DNA from: Panicum virgatum
Lineage: Eukaryota; Streptophyta; Magnoliopsida; Poales; Poaceae
Direction of reading: 5' to 3'
Length of the DNA stretch: 64,000 bases
NCBI RefSeq assembly: GCF_016808335.1
Contig: NC_053146.1
Span: forward strand, 26,628,938-26,692,937
Part shown: one piece after another, positions 47,766-59,134 of the stretch
Layout of the letters: each line of letters starts with the position of its first letter
How positions within the stretch are numbered: position 1 is the first letter of the stretch
The notes under the pieces: model-generated
What the model was told of the DNA's origin: nothing
The model's input: only the letters and a program-made list of their open reading frames with translations
The model's database searches: none
Program-made: the position numbers and the translations under genes

Positions 47766-48291
47766 GCCGCTCCTTCGGGCCTGCGGCACACCGACGCCCC
47801 TCGACGCCTGATCCGAGGGTGTCACCCTCAGGGCAGGCTATGGCCTCGAGGCCGTCTGCGCGGAGGTCTCCGCGCTCGCCGCGGACCCATCGCCGCGCGT
47901 CGACATCGTGGGTGCGGGCCCCCCTCGCACGTCACTGGCAGGGGCGACCTCCGCTCTGTCGCGGGCGCGGACGATCCTCCACCCACAGCCGGCGCGGGTG
48001 ACCCTCGTCCCGCCACCGGCGTGGACGACATTCGCTCCGTCCCCACGAGGGGCGGGTCTGCCGATAGCCCTGGTGCGGGCCTCGCCTCATGCGGTGTCGC
48101 TGGCGCGTCCTCGTCGCCAGCCTCTTGATAGACCGGCGGGGAATCCGCACCTGTTGCCACCTCGCCACCACCCGGAAGGTGGGCCTCGGCATCCGAGGCG
48201 TCCTCCTCCTCGTCCGTGGACTCAGGCGTGGCAGGCCGCGGCTTCCCCTTCGCGCGAGCGATTTTGCACTCCTTGTTGTGCTTCGCTTTTC
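47766..48291. other. Remaining 3' part of the Tat-type element, truncated
   Basis: GC-rich sequence upstream of the antisense ORF, without a supported gene. It stops at 48291, where it meets the truncated leader of the chromovirus with no LTR end or duplication between them. Confidence 0.45.
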
Positions 48292-49041
48292 TCTAACCGT
48301 TCTTACTTATCGAATCGCGGTTAGTGTACCTGCAGAAGATTGACAGAACAACATATATATATATATATATATCCAATGAACCTTTCATGCCAGCACTCAT
48401 GAAAGCGTCCCCAAACATTATTGCTCACTATAGAAGCGGCAGCCATACAATTTCCGCCGTATGGCCAACATTAACATACGCTACTCAGAAGCGTATTCAC
48501 AAGTTCCTTTACTCCCAATATAGTCGACCAAGATCGATATATTGGCAGCAGCTCAAGTAGGCCACTGCTTGAGCGCAGCGTTCGGTTCGCATCGCCGACG
48601 GGAAGGTTAGACTCCCTCAGCTGACTGAGCACACTTTACTTCCAATATAGTCAACTAATAGTCGGTATATTGGAAGCACCTCAAGTAAGCCACTGCATGA
48701 GGGCAGCGTTCGGCTCGCATCACCGACGGGAAGGTCAGACTCCCTCAGCTGACTGAGGATCCTTGCCTTCTTACCTCAACGTAGGTGCGTCGTTACAAAA
48801 ATTAAGAGTTGCTTGTGAGTATGGTTTGACAAAATATAAAGTGCTGGAAGTTAGATACATAAACCCTACATAAATAACCACCTAGTAATTTCCGTAAATT
48901 CCCTAGGACTTTATGTTCTATACACAACCCTTAACGAATCCAACGTAGTCTTCCGAAATTCTTTGTTGTTCAAATTTTATACGGAAAACGATTTTTAAGG
49001 TTCCAACACCTCTGGTGTACACTTGTAGCTGTGATACCAGC
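48292..49041 (-). mobile_element. Second, truncated leader copy of the chromovirus (with primer site)
   Basis: These 750 bp match 59663-60412 at about 98 percent (offset 11371). The primer-binding site TGGTATCACAGC is at 49028-49039 on the minus strand. Because this leader lies beyond the left LTR (49042-53057), the LTR is followed by the start of another internal region. A (TA)n run (48353-48371) and a 127-bp tandem duplication are included. It ends abruptly at 48292. Confidence 0.85.
48508..48763. repeat. 127-bp tandem duplication with hairpin motifs in the leader (left copy)
   Basis: CCAATATAG starts at 48515 and 48642 (period 127). Each unit holds the inverted pair CCAATATAG...ATATATTGG or TATATTGG and ends CTCCCTCAGCTGACTGAG. 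The same pair is at 59886 and 60013 in the right leader copy. Confidence 0.8.
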
Positions 49042-52000
49042 TGTGGCAGAACCACCTGAATTATCCCGGCTCAAGTGCGCAGGCCATCACCATAAAGGCA
49101 ACACCGGCTCAAATGCACTTCAAACGGAACAATCCTTGGTCTGTCGGGTAACGTCCCGATACAACCACCGGTTCTTGGATCGAACAAGCATACCCCGCAT
49201 GAAGGCGAGTGCAGAGATATTACAATCACAAGTTTTACATCACAGGCATAAAAGTTATTACAAACCAGTTCTAAAGTATTATTACAAGACCAACCTTAGT
49301 AAACAGTTATACAAGCCATAACTTAAATTCAGAGTTTAGACAGCGGAAGATAAAACACGACGGCTACAACACGTCGCAAAAAGGATACCAGGCTAGCCCA
49401 AGCATGGTATCACACGTCATAGTCATTGCCGGTCGAAGACGTGTCCCACTCTACGGACCAGCCAGGAGGCAACGAGCAAGGATAGGTCAAGCCAGCAATT
49501 TGCTCCTCAAAACTCATACCTGAAAAGGTTTACAACAGCAAGGCTGAGTATTCTAATACTCAGCAAGACTTAACCGTCACCAGGTCTAAGTAGCCCACTA
49601 TAGCTAGACTATGCAGGGTTTGTGAGGCTCTGGTTTTCCTTTTGCTGAAAAGCAATAAAGAGTAGGTCCTTACTTTCAAGTTTTAGCTTTCAAGATTCTA
49701 GTTGATTTAACCATTCTATGTAAGCAACTACTATCCAAACATGGTAGAAAACTAAGAAAACAACAAGATTGATAAATAATATTGTTGCTCTTATTACTCT
49801 GTGTGGCAAAGGGATCAAGCAGTCTCATATCATCGTGAGAGACGGACGATTCTGAATCGAAATTCAACCTTGCAAGGATAAACCTAGCACACACGTCTGG
49901 AACACCGTCGGGTCGTTCCCAAACAACCGTTGACCTTTCTTTCCGGCTTGTGGATAGTGCCACTCTCTCCGACTACAGGGCTCCAAGGTCCACCCGTGTC
50001 CGGTCCACCCTTGTCCCTAGAAGTCGTAGTGTTGCGCAACATAAAAATAAACCTATCCCTAAGAGAGAGTGGGAGGTATATCCACTCCCCGGTCCAATCG
50101 GTTACTAGGCTTGCCGCGTACCATATTTACGGCATGTGGCTAGTACTTTCAAAAACTTAACCACCGCTACCACACACCGCGACCTTAGCAAGTTCATCAA
50201 CACAGACGGGGTCTCACATAAAGTCATGATGTCGAACACAACCCCGTCTGTCGTCCTTATATTGATAACAGAAAGGTAAACAATCAATTCCTATAAAACT
50301 CGCGAGTGACAGGCAATCACTCGACTTTTACCGGTCCTATAAGCTTAGCAAGTAGTCGAACTCAAGTCTAGTATTCAGTACATAGGTTCCTAGGATCATG
50401 TATCTAGGGTTTCAATTCAAATCCTAAGAACTGTAAATGCACAAGTAAATAATACAGTAAATGATAGTAATTTAAAATATAGGTTATGTCCGGGGCTTGC
50501 CTTCTCAGTAGTCGCTAACTATTTCAGCCCTAGGCTCTTCCGAACTTTGGTCCGGGGCTTCAGTTAGTGCGGCGGTGTTCGCTTGAGCTTCGAGATCACC
50601 TCCGTCAGACTCCGGGATCAGCTCGTACGTCCCGTCCGATAAGGCAGTCGTGTCTATATGTAATGCAAGAACAACATTATAATCACACATGGGCAATCGT
50701 TTATAGAGTAGTTAAATAACAAAGCTAACTACACAAGGCATCATGATCAACAGCACAAATGAAGTGAACTACTCCATAAACAAGTGGGGGTGGTTTTCTA
50801 TAACAAACATAACATGGTTTGCTAATAAATCAACTACTCAGAGTACAAACAGTAATAAATTCTGCCAAAATTACACTAAACAGAACATGAACAAAGTAAT
50901 CTACCCTGTAAAAAATCATGCCATAAAATCTAACCATTTAATCAGAACAAATCAATCATTCAGACAGCACATAGAACAAACTTGAATTATACAGGTCAAA
51001 CTAGAACAAATCAGAACCTCAAAATTGAACAAGAGGTCTACACAGAAATGAACTAGCTACTGTGAATTTTTCATGATTTTATCTACACAGAAATAAATAT
51101 GAGAAAATAAACAAAACAGAACAACAGATTAGCAAGATTCATTTTAGCTCCTGTTTTAGTTATGAACTGATGCTCAAACTTCCTGGACAAGCTAAGCTAC
51201 TCAAGAAGAACAAGCAGAAATATTTTCATGATTTATTACGAACAGAAACTATTTACCATAAATAAAGTCTATTAAACAAGGATTAAAACAAATAAATAGC
51301 TACACATGAGAACTGATCATGAAACTTTTATAGCAAAACTAGTGTCACATGAGAAAACTACCATAAAAATTCCAGAGCAAGACAAGCTTTCAATCATCAG
51401 ATAAGAAAAAGATTAAATAACTAGCCTTTATTTACCTAGTGACACAAAACCACTTGGACAGCAAAAACTTTCAACAAAAGCCTAACATATTATGATTCTA
51501 CTGCATAGATATCTTCAAGAGGATTTCAAAACATCAAGATTTTCTATTTGACGAATTTTCTACGAATTGATATTGAATTTCAAAGTTCACAGAAAATCAT
51601 AACAAAGAAGTCCCTATATGCACTATTCATCTGAGTCTGGGCCTATTCAAATAACACCCTGAGTTTTATTTCCTTTCAACCTGAGGTCCCTGGGCCGGGT
51701 CAGAGAGAGGGGGCGGCGGTTGACCGGCCGTTTCCCGGCGAGGGGCTCACCGGCGGCGAGGGGAACAAGGCGTGGGAGCTTCACGGGTTCACGGCGCACC
51801 ACAAGGTGGTCTTGGGGTGCGGGGAGATGCTCGGAGGCGGCGGCTCGACGGAGCAGGGTGGGTCGGTGGCGGAGGCAAACGACGGCGGGGTAGCTCCGGT
51901 GAGGTTTTGGGCGAGGGGAAGTGCCCTGGGAGCTGCGCGGGGTCGAGGCGGACCTAGTGGCGGGGTCAATTGAGGGCGGGGGAGTGCGAGGAGGGGGTTC

Positions 52001-53057
52001 GACGGCGAGCAGCGGCGGCGGAGCTCGGCTACGGTGGCGGAGCTCGAGGGCGAGGGGGTTTCGGTGGGAATTAGTCGACGGGAAGCAGCCAGGAAGTTGT
52101 GCGAGGGTGAGGCGGAGCTGTTGGAGTGCTCAGCGTGAGCGGAGCGGCTCTGGGGAGGCGGGTCGACAGCGAGATGAGCTCGCCGACGTTCTGTGGGTGG
52201 CGGCGGCGCGTTCTGGGGCGTGGGGGCGAGGAGAGAGCAAAAGAGTGAGGGGATTCGGTTCCTGGGGCTTTTGTAGTGCCCGTGCGCGCGATAGGGAAGG
52301 GCGGCGGCCTCTGCAGCGGGCGTGCCACCGCGGCGGCGAGGTGGCGGCCGGCGGGCTGCATTGGGCGGCGAGGTGGCGGCCGGCGGGATGCATTGGGCGG
52401 CGTGGCAAGGCGAGGAGGCACCTGCGCGGGCAAAGGAGAGCGGTGGGGAGCAATAGGGCGACGTGTGGCCAGAGCAGCAGGCGGAGGTGGCCTCCCGGCC
52501 GTTCCACAGCGGCGGGCGCAGCGCCGCTGTCTGCCGGCGGCGTGGAGCAGAGAGCCAGCAGGCTGGAGGAAGGGGATAAGGACCCAAATGTAATTTCTGA
52601 AATTCCAGGGATCCCACTGTAAAATAGCGATAACTTTTAAAATAGAGCTCAAATGAAAAAGTGCCCAGCATGAAAGTTGTTCCATTTTTCAAGATCTACA
52701 ACTTTGATGTTGTGCAAAAATTTATTTGACCAAAGATTCAAGAACTAAATTTGAAAACAATGAAGGGATTTTGAATTTAAAGGAAACTTAACTTTTTCAT
52801 TGAAATTTCACTTCAAACATGGGCTGATTTGAAAAGTTTCCTGCCAAGCAATAAATGCACTGAAATTTGCGAAAGCACCCTCCACAAAAGCTATAATTGC
52901 ACATCCTATTCAAATAAAGTACAGAAAGGACCTTGCCTAAAATCATAATTACACATAGAACCTTTTATATTTACAAAAAGATCCTTTTTCAAGCAATTCA
53001 AGCACATGATGCATAAAATGGATACACAACTATTGTGCAGACACCTAGGGTGTCACA
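49042..53057 (-). mobile_element. Left chromovirus LTR, complete, 4016 bp
   Basis: Read on the minus strand it starts TGTGACACCC at 53057, right after the polypurine tract, and ends TGCCACA at 49042, two bases before a methionine-tRNA-type primer site. It matches 60413-64000, which lacks 41 bp relative to it: 9 bp near 52195 and one copy of a 32-bp tandem repeat near 52340-52405. The 5' block (52650-51700) is GC-rich, 51650-50700 is AT-rich, and a short exon follows at 50653-50505. Confidence 0.93.
50505..50653 (-). other. Putative acidic-peptide exon in the left chromovirus LTR
   Basis: After the acceptor CTTGCATTACATATAG the frame encodes ALSDGTYELIPESDGGD and EAPDQSSEEPRAEIVSDY, then TGA at 50505-50507. 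The right LTR has CGA (Arg) at this codon and continues with EGKPRT, so the left copy carries a CGA to TGA change. LTR A near the window start has the related peptide. Confidence 0.45.
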
Positions 53058-53070
53058 GCCTTCCCCCCTA
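53058..53070 (-). promoter_or_regulatory. Polypurine tract of the chromovirus
   Basis: TAGGGGGGAAGGC on the minus strand immediately precedes the LTR start TGTGACACC, the expected place for the plus-strand DNA primer. Confidence 0.85.
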
Positions 53071-53101
53071 AAAGGAATCTCGCCCCGAGATTACAGGAAG
53101 A

Positions 53102-53623
53102 CTAAGAATGGAAAGGTTTGATACCTGGATTTGTTCTAAGAAAGTCGGGAAAGTTTTTTTGGAGAAAATTTTCAGTCTCCCAAGTAGCTTCTTCCTCGGT
53201 ATGATGATTCCACTGAATCTTGTACATTTTAACTTTCTCCCTTCTAGTACTTCTTTCTTTGGTGTCAAGAATCTTGATTGGATAATCCGAATAAGATAGA
53301 TTGGATTCAATCTCGATATCTTGTGGTTCAAGGATCTCAGTAGGTACCCTGGTGCACTTCCGGAGTTGTGATACATGGAAGACATCATGAATGGCGGCCA
53401 ACTGAGAAGGAAGACGAAGTCGGTAGGCAACTGGTCCACAAGTTTCGATAATTTCAAAAGGTCCGATGTATCGGGGTGCTAATTTCCCTTTTACGCCAAA
53501 GCGTTGAACACCTCTAGTAGGAGACACTCGCAAATATACGAAATCCCCTACCTCGAATTGTAAAGGATCTCTTCTTTTGTCTGCATAGCTTTTCTGTCTT
53601 GATTGGGCTGCTTTAAGATTAGT
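53102..53623 (-). pseudogene. Integrase C-terminus and chromodomain of the chromovirus
   Basis: This continues the pol frame after an in-frame TAG. It encodes the integrase C-terminal region (FEVGDFVYLRVSP, GKLAPRYIGPFEII, FHVSQLRKC) and then a chromodomain-like segment (YPIKILDTKERSTRREKVKM, then WNHHTEEEATWETE and a terminal FPDFL). A chromodomain at this place defines chromoviruses and is thought to steer integration to heterochromatin. The frame ends at 53102, 32 bp before the polypurine tract. Confidence 0.85.
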
Positions 53624-56134
53624 CTAGATAACTTTGACTTTCTCTTCTGCCTCAGAGACTAAATCTGGCCCAAAGATTTTGCATTCTCCAGCTTGTGACC
53701 AACTCAAAGGAGTTCGACACCTTCGACCGTATAACGCTTCAAATGGTGCCATTTGCAAGCTGGATTGATAACTGTTATTATACGAGAATTCTGCCAGTGC
53801 TAGGCATTTGTCCCAGTTCTTGCCATATTGAATAGCACATGCCCTCAACATGTCTTCAAGGATTTGATTGATTCGCTCCGTTTGCCCATCAGTTTGTGGA
53901 TGATAAGCTGAACTACGAATCAATTTTGTTCTAAGAGATTCTTGCAATTGCTCCCAGAAATGTGCAATAAACTGAGCCCCACGATCAGAAATGATCGTCT
54001 TTGGAACTCCATGCAAACGAACAATTTGATCGAGATAAATCTCTGCATACCTCTTGGCAGAATAAGTTGTATGCACTGGAATAAAATGAGCGGTCTTGGT
54101 GAGTCTATCAACGATTACCCAAATAGAATCATGCTTCTGCGAAGTGTTGGGTAAACCGACAATAAAATCCATACTGATATCCTCCCATTTCCAGGATGGA
54201 ATGGGTAAAGGTTGGAGAGTACCAGCTACTTTCAAGTGACTAGTCTTAACTCTTTGACAGACATCACACTCAGAAACATATCTGGCGATCTCTCTTTTCA
54301 TTCGAGTCCACCAGAAATTTTGTTTAAGATCTTGGTACATCTTTGTACTACCCGGATGAATCAAAAACTTCGATAGATGGGCTTCGTCAAGAATTTGCTT
54401 TCTAAGTTGATGATCCTTGGGTACAACAAGTCGAGATTCAAACCATAAAACTCCTCGATGATCCACTCGGAAACATTTGTGCTTTGCTTCACCTTGGGAT
54501 AACTTTTCCTTGATGACCTTGATACCCTCATCATGTAATTGTGCCATGATGACGCTATCATGAAGTGTAGGCTCAATAGATATATGGTTCAAACTTCCTT
54601 GAGGTACCATTTCTAAGTTCAACTTCATCATTTCTTGGCATAGAGTTTCATTGAATGGTTCTACAGATAGACAATGGCATTGTGACTTGCGGCTGAGTGC
54701 ATCCGCAACCACATTAGCTTTTCCTGGATGATAGTGCACTTCTAGATCATAATCCTTTATCAACTCTAGCCAGCGTCTCTGTCTCATGTTGAGATCAGCT
54801 TGAGTGAATATATATTTAAGGCTCTTATGGTCAGTGTAAATATTACAATGAGTTCCCATAAGATGATGTCTCCAAAGCTTGAGAGCGTGTATAACAGCTG
54901 CTAACTCCAGATCATGTGTTGGATAATTCTTCTCATGATTCCGGAGAGCTCTTGATGCATAAGCAATAACCCGATTGTCTTGCATAAGCACACAACCAAG
55001 TCCCGTACCCGAAGCATCACAATAGACATCAAAAGGTTTAGTACTGTCCGGTGTAGCCAACACTGGAGCAGTAGTGAGCCGAGCTTTGAGAGTTTGAAAG
55101 GCTTCTTCACATTTGTCATTCCAAACAAACTTCACTCCCTTCTTTAATAACTCCGTCATAGGCTTGGCTATTCTGGAGAAATCAGGGATGAATCGATGAT
55201 AGTATCCAGCTAAACCAAGAAAACTGCGAATTTGATGAACTGAAGTTGGAGATTCCCAATCCATCACTTCTTGTACTTTAGTTGGATCAACAGATATACC
55301 ATCACTGGAGATAGTGTGGCCTAAGAATTTTACACTGTCCAACCAAAATTCACACTTGGAGAATTTGGCATAAAGATGATGATCTCGTAATCGTTGAAGA
55401 ACGATACGCAAATGCTCAGCATGATCTTCTTCATTCTTGGAGTAGATCAAAATATCGTCAATGAATACCACGACGAATTTATCCAGCTCCGGCATGAAGA
55501 CTGAATTCATCAAGTACATAAAATATGCTGGGGCGTTGGTAAGACCAAAAGACATAACCAGATATTCATAGAGTCCATATCTGGTCGAGAAAGCAGTCTT
55601 TGGAATATCACATGGCTTGATCTTTATTTGGTGGTAGCCAGAACGAAGATCGATCTTAGGGAAAACCTTGGCTCCAGCTAACTGATCAAACAGGATATCA
55701 ATGCGGGGCAGAGGATACTTGTTTTTAATAGTAACCGCATTAAGTGGTCGATAATCAACACATAGCCTCAAACTATTGTCTTTCTTCTTCACAAACAGGG
55801 CTGGACATCCCCAGGGTGAAGAACTTGGACGATTAAAGCCCTTGTCAAGAAGGTCTTGGAGTTGGACTTTCAATTCTGCTAACTCATTTGGAGGCATTCG
55901 GTACGACCTCTTAGAAATAGGGGCGGTACCGGGTTGAAGTTCAATAACAAACTCGATATCTCTATCAGGAGGCATTCCAGGCAAGTCATCTGGAAATACA
56001 TCCGCATACTCCCACACAACAGGGATTTCTTCAAGTTTAATTTCTTTTGTGGCATAGGCACAAGAGTTGAAGCACTCTCGTTGTGGGAGATAGAGTATGG
56101 TGGCTCCTTGATGTGGTGAATCTATCTCGACAGC
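53624..56134 (-). pseudogene. RT-RNase H-integrase core of the chromovirus
   Basis: The frame is open from just after the TGA at 56135-56137 to a TAG at 53624-53626. Counting from the Met at 56017 (797 residues): RT with FIDDILIYS at 185-193; RNase H with D334, E371, D396 and D439; integrase zinc finger H547, H554, C584, C587; and catalytic D617, D678 and E714 in [15 protein letters not shown] and [10 protein letters not shown]. All catalytic residues are kept. It would copy the RNA to DNA and insert it, but the flanking stops cut it off from protease and chromodomain. The TAG falls after the integrase core (EEKVKVI). Confidence 0.93.
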
Positions 56135-57043
56135 TCAGGAAGAGATATCTAACAGTACTTTATGTGTAGTCATACAATTCATGCCCAAAATAATGTCCAT
56201 GCCTTCTAAGTTCAACAGGATCAAATCTGTCTTTATCAATTTGCTACCCAGCTTAATTGGCACATATCTAGTGATTTGATTGGAAGCTATCTTCCCACCA
56301 GGGGTTGTTATCATAAAAGATCCCTTAGTATGACAAAAATCCAATCCTAATCTTGCTCCAAATTTGGCACTTATAAAACTATGCGTTGCACCAGAATCAA
56401 ATAATATGACTGCGGGTTTATTGTGGATAGAGAAAGTACCCGTCATAACTGGTGCTCCTTCTGGAAGGTCTGCGAGGGTAGTGAAGTTAACTCGCCCTTG
56501 CCGGACTTGCACCATTTGCCTCTTGCCCTTGCCCTTGTTGTTGTTGTTCTGGTTGGAGTTTTGCCCTGGATTATTCTTTCTGGGCTGCGGACAATTCTTG
56601 GCAAAGTGATCAGTACTGCCGCAGTTATAGCACCGATTGTTGCCATTCCCACGATTGAACTGTGGGGCATTCGGCCTTGGGCCAAACTGCTGCTGTTGCT
56701 GCTGCTGCTGCTGCACTGGAGGTCTGAATCCTCCCTGCTGCTGAGGTGGTCTAAACACAAGTCTGCCCACTGGGGCATTTCCCTGTGGAGGTCTGGGTGG
56801 AGTATTTTGTACCAGACGATACCTCGGTGGCTGGGCACTCGAGGGTCCTGTGGGTGCCTTCCGCTTCTTCTCAGCACGATGGGCAGTGATGCAGTCCTCT
56901 TGAGTAATTGCTAGGTTGACCAGCTCATTGTAGGTGTTGGGCTGAACAAGGTTCAGGCGTTCCTTGAGCTTGGTAGTGAGGCCACAACTAAAATGATCAC
57001 GTTTCTTGGCATCCGTATCAGCATGATGGCCGCATATTGGCAT
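56135..57043 (-). pseudogene. gag C-terminal part (zinc knuckle) and protease of the chromovirus
   Basis: From about 57035 the frame encodes DAKKRDHFSCGL, a Gln tract, a CCHC zinc knuckle (C138, C141, H146, C151 of this frame) and an aspartic protease with DSGATHSF (D216) and ILGMNCM. It ends in TGA at 56135-56137, in the same frame as the RT region that follows; the + strand TCA fits a CGA to TGA change. Intact elements are expected to read through gag-protease-RT as one polyprotein. Confidence 0.9.
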
Positions 57044-57594
57044 AGGTGATTGAAAGTCTGTGCATATTGAAGAACAGTGCGGGTTCCTTGATTTAGAGCC
57101 AAGAATTCATTCAACTTTCTCTCTATCAGTCCCTCAGGAATATGATGTGATCTGAAGGCAGTTCGAAATTCCTCCCAAGAGATGACATGCTCAGCAGGCT
57201 GCATCTCACAATAATGATTCCACCATATACGTGCAGGACCACGAAGCTGTTGGGCGGCAAAGTGGGCCTTGTTGGCATCAGCACACGGTACCGCTAACAG
57301 AGCAAACTTGGAATTGATAGTACGAAGCCAAGCATCAGCATCCAGTGGGTCATCAGCTCGGCTGAAAAGTGGGGGTTGGGTACCAAAGAACTCCTGGTAA
57401 CCCGCGGGTTGAGCATCCCGACCTCCATGATATTGGCGGGGCTGATTTTGTTGCCTTTGGACCAATTGACGAAGCAGCTCGGTCTGCATGGCCATCAACT
57501 CGTGCAGATTCGATGGTGGTGGCGGTGGCTGCTGAGATCCACTGCCACTCTCACGGCCAAAGCCTTCAGGCGTTCCACGAGTTTGACCAACCAT
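56953..57594 (-). pseudogene. gag N-terminal part (capsid) of the chromovirus
   Basis: ATG at 57594 directly follows AATTACAG. The frame encodes a low-complexity start, then the Retrotrans_gag domain (DPLDADAWLRTINSKF, RGPARIWWNHYCEM, WEEFRTAFRSHHIPEGLIER, QYAQTFNHLCQYA). Homology leaves this frame near 57035 and continues in the frame of the next feature, so a one-base-type indel splits gag. Confidence 0.88.
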
Positions 57595-58231
57595 CTGTAA
57601 TTATGGAAGACATCCATTAGCTACATTTCTCTTACTCCCAAAATCAATGGTAAATGCAGTGATCAAACATTGGATATCAAAATAGAATCAGCAGAATTTA
57701 ACTAAATGCGGTGTAGCATAATATGCACAACACGTATTTGTACAACCCATAAAACTCAGAATTGGTCAACTGTTAGATGGCTTCATGCTCCATCGTATTG
57801 ATACTCAACGCTGAGAGCAAAAGGGTAAAGAAGATAATCTAATAATTCACTCTTCACCGTTCTGTGCTACGCGGCTAATCAACGGAGATCATAGAAGTGA
57901 TTGGACTAAAATATAGTCTCATAGATTCATAGGCTAAAATTCGATGAGCACACATGCCACAAAACTTGCAACATCAATAGCATTCATCAAACGGCCTAGA
58001 AATGCACAAATGAAGTGATTTAGCAAGTAGGAAGATCATGATTTTCAAACTGGTAGTCGTTTCTTATATTACATCCAAAGTAGCCTTTTTCATACAACCT
58101 AGCATCATACATCCTTACCACATATAATACAACAAGTGGTACTCCTCCATAGGGCTATTTTACATCATCTTCTCTATGTACAAATGCTACAATAAGAGAA
58201 AACACAACTATCTAGGACAAGTCTAAGACGC
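57595..58231 (-). other. Spacer between ORF0 and gag
   Basis: No ORF of note. It ends with a 3' splice-like sequence (CTTCCATAATTACAG) next to the gag ATG. It may serve as intron or leader for gag translation. Confidence 0.45.
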
Positions 58232-59134
58232 CTAGAAGTCGTCGAGGTTGCCCACAGAAGAGGCACTGCCGAAAGAAGAGTCGTCCGGCTGAGGGTTAGG
58301 CTCAGCAAGTGCGTGCTCTGAAGCAATCTCTGAAACTCCCTCCATCTGCTCTGGATCCTCTTCTGCTGCTGCAGGCGCGGCTGGAACATCTAGTTGCTCC
58401 TGGAGCGCACCAATATGGGCTAAAGCATCTGCCCAATCTGCTTGAAGCTCATTCACCTGCCCCTGAAGAAAACCAATAACTGTGTTGCGCTGCTCTATCT
58501 CAGCACCATGTTCCAAAGCCTGATGCTCAAACTGTGCAATGGCATGATCCCTACCCGCAACGGCATCCTGAAGTCCCTGAATCTGAGTATCCCTCAAACG
58601 AAGACCTCGCTGGAAGGACTGGGCTAAGTCTAGCACCTGCTCCATGTGTCGCTGCTGAAGTATCTGGTAGTGAGATTGCGCATTCATATATCTGACTACT
58701 GCCTGAATAGTCTCCACAGCTACATCTCCAATTAAGTGACCAAAGTGTGTGGTCCTGAAGAGCCACTCTGCATTACCAGCACTGACAGCTGGAAACAAAC
58801 CAATAGGATATGCAGCTACCTCCTCAGGATGGTGCTCACAAAAAGTAGTAATAGCTCTGAGGGCTGCCGTCTCAAAAGCATCAACCAAACGATATCCCAC
58901 CACCTCAATATCAATAGGTGGCCAATCTAAGGTGGGGTGCTGAGGAATGGTCATGGTAACTCTGTTCTTCCGAATCCCATCCTCAGAAAACTGGCGTCCC
59001 GTGTACTGGGGTGGATCTGGGTAGTGGAAGATACGAAGTGAATCCCAAAGAATCCTCGGAAAACCCTCCCAGTACAGACAGTCGGTATGAGCATTTCCCT
59101 CCTCATCCCAACACATCTGGGGACAAGCCGCCAT
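58232..59134 (-). CDS. ORF0 upstream of gag in the chromovirus
   Basis: ATG at 59134 (MAACPQMCWDEEG) is chosen because it follows TTTTTGATTCAG, a 3' splice-like site; the frame is open 18 codons further upstream. The product is about 300 residues with an N-terminal globular part (DCLYWEGFPRILWDSLRIFH, EYR-poor, PQYTGRQFSEDG) and a long coiled coil (about residues 150-250, LQDAVAGRDHAIAQFEHQAL region), then an acidic, Ser-rich tail. An extra ORF (orf0) before gag is known from the rice elements RIRE3 and RIRE8, which also have long LTRs; the function is unknown. Unlike gag and pol here it is intact. Confidence 0.75.
   Translation of the reverse strand: MAACPQMCWDEEGNAHTDCLYWEGFPRILWDSLRIFHYPDPPQYTGRQFSEDGIRKNRVTMTIPQHPTLDWPPIDIEVVGYRLVDAFETAALRAITTFCEHHPEEVAAYPIGLFPAVSAGNAEWLFRTTHFGHLIGDVAVETIQAVVRYMNAQSHYQILQQRHMEQVLDLAQSFQRGLRLRDTQIQGLQDAVAGRDHAIAQFEHQALEHGAEIEQRNTVIGFLQGQVNELQADWADALAHIGALQEQLDVPAAPAAAEEDPEQMEGVSEIASEHALAEPNPQPDDSSFGSASSVGNLDDF

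Noticed and set aside
51781..52692. 303-aa ORF in the left LTR and an equally long one at 63071-63982 in the right LTR
   Set aside because: Equal length is a coincidence; the two lie in different frames relative to the aligned DNA because of 9- and 32-bp indels, so neither full ORF is conserved. A shorter first exon within this block is not excluded.
48292..53057. Treating the whole 48292-53057 repeat as one long LTR
   Set aside because: The TGCCACA end and adjacent primer-binding site at 49028-49042 show that 48292-49041 is leader, not LTR.
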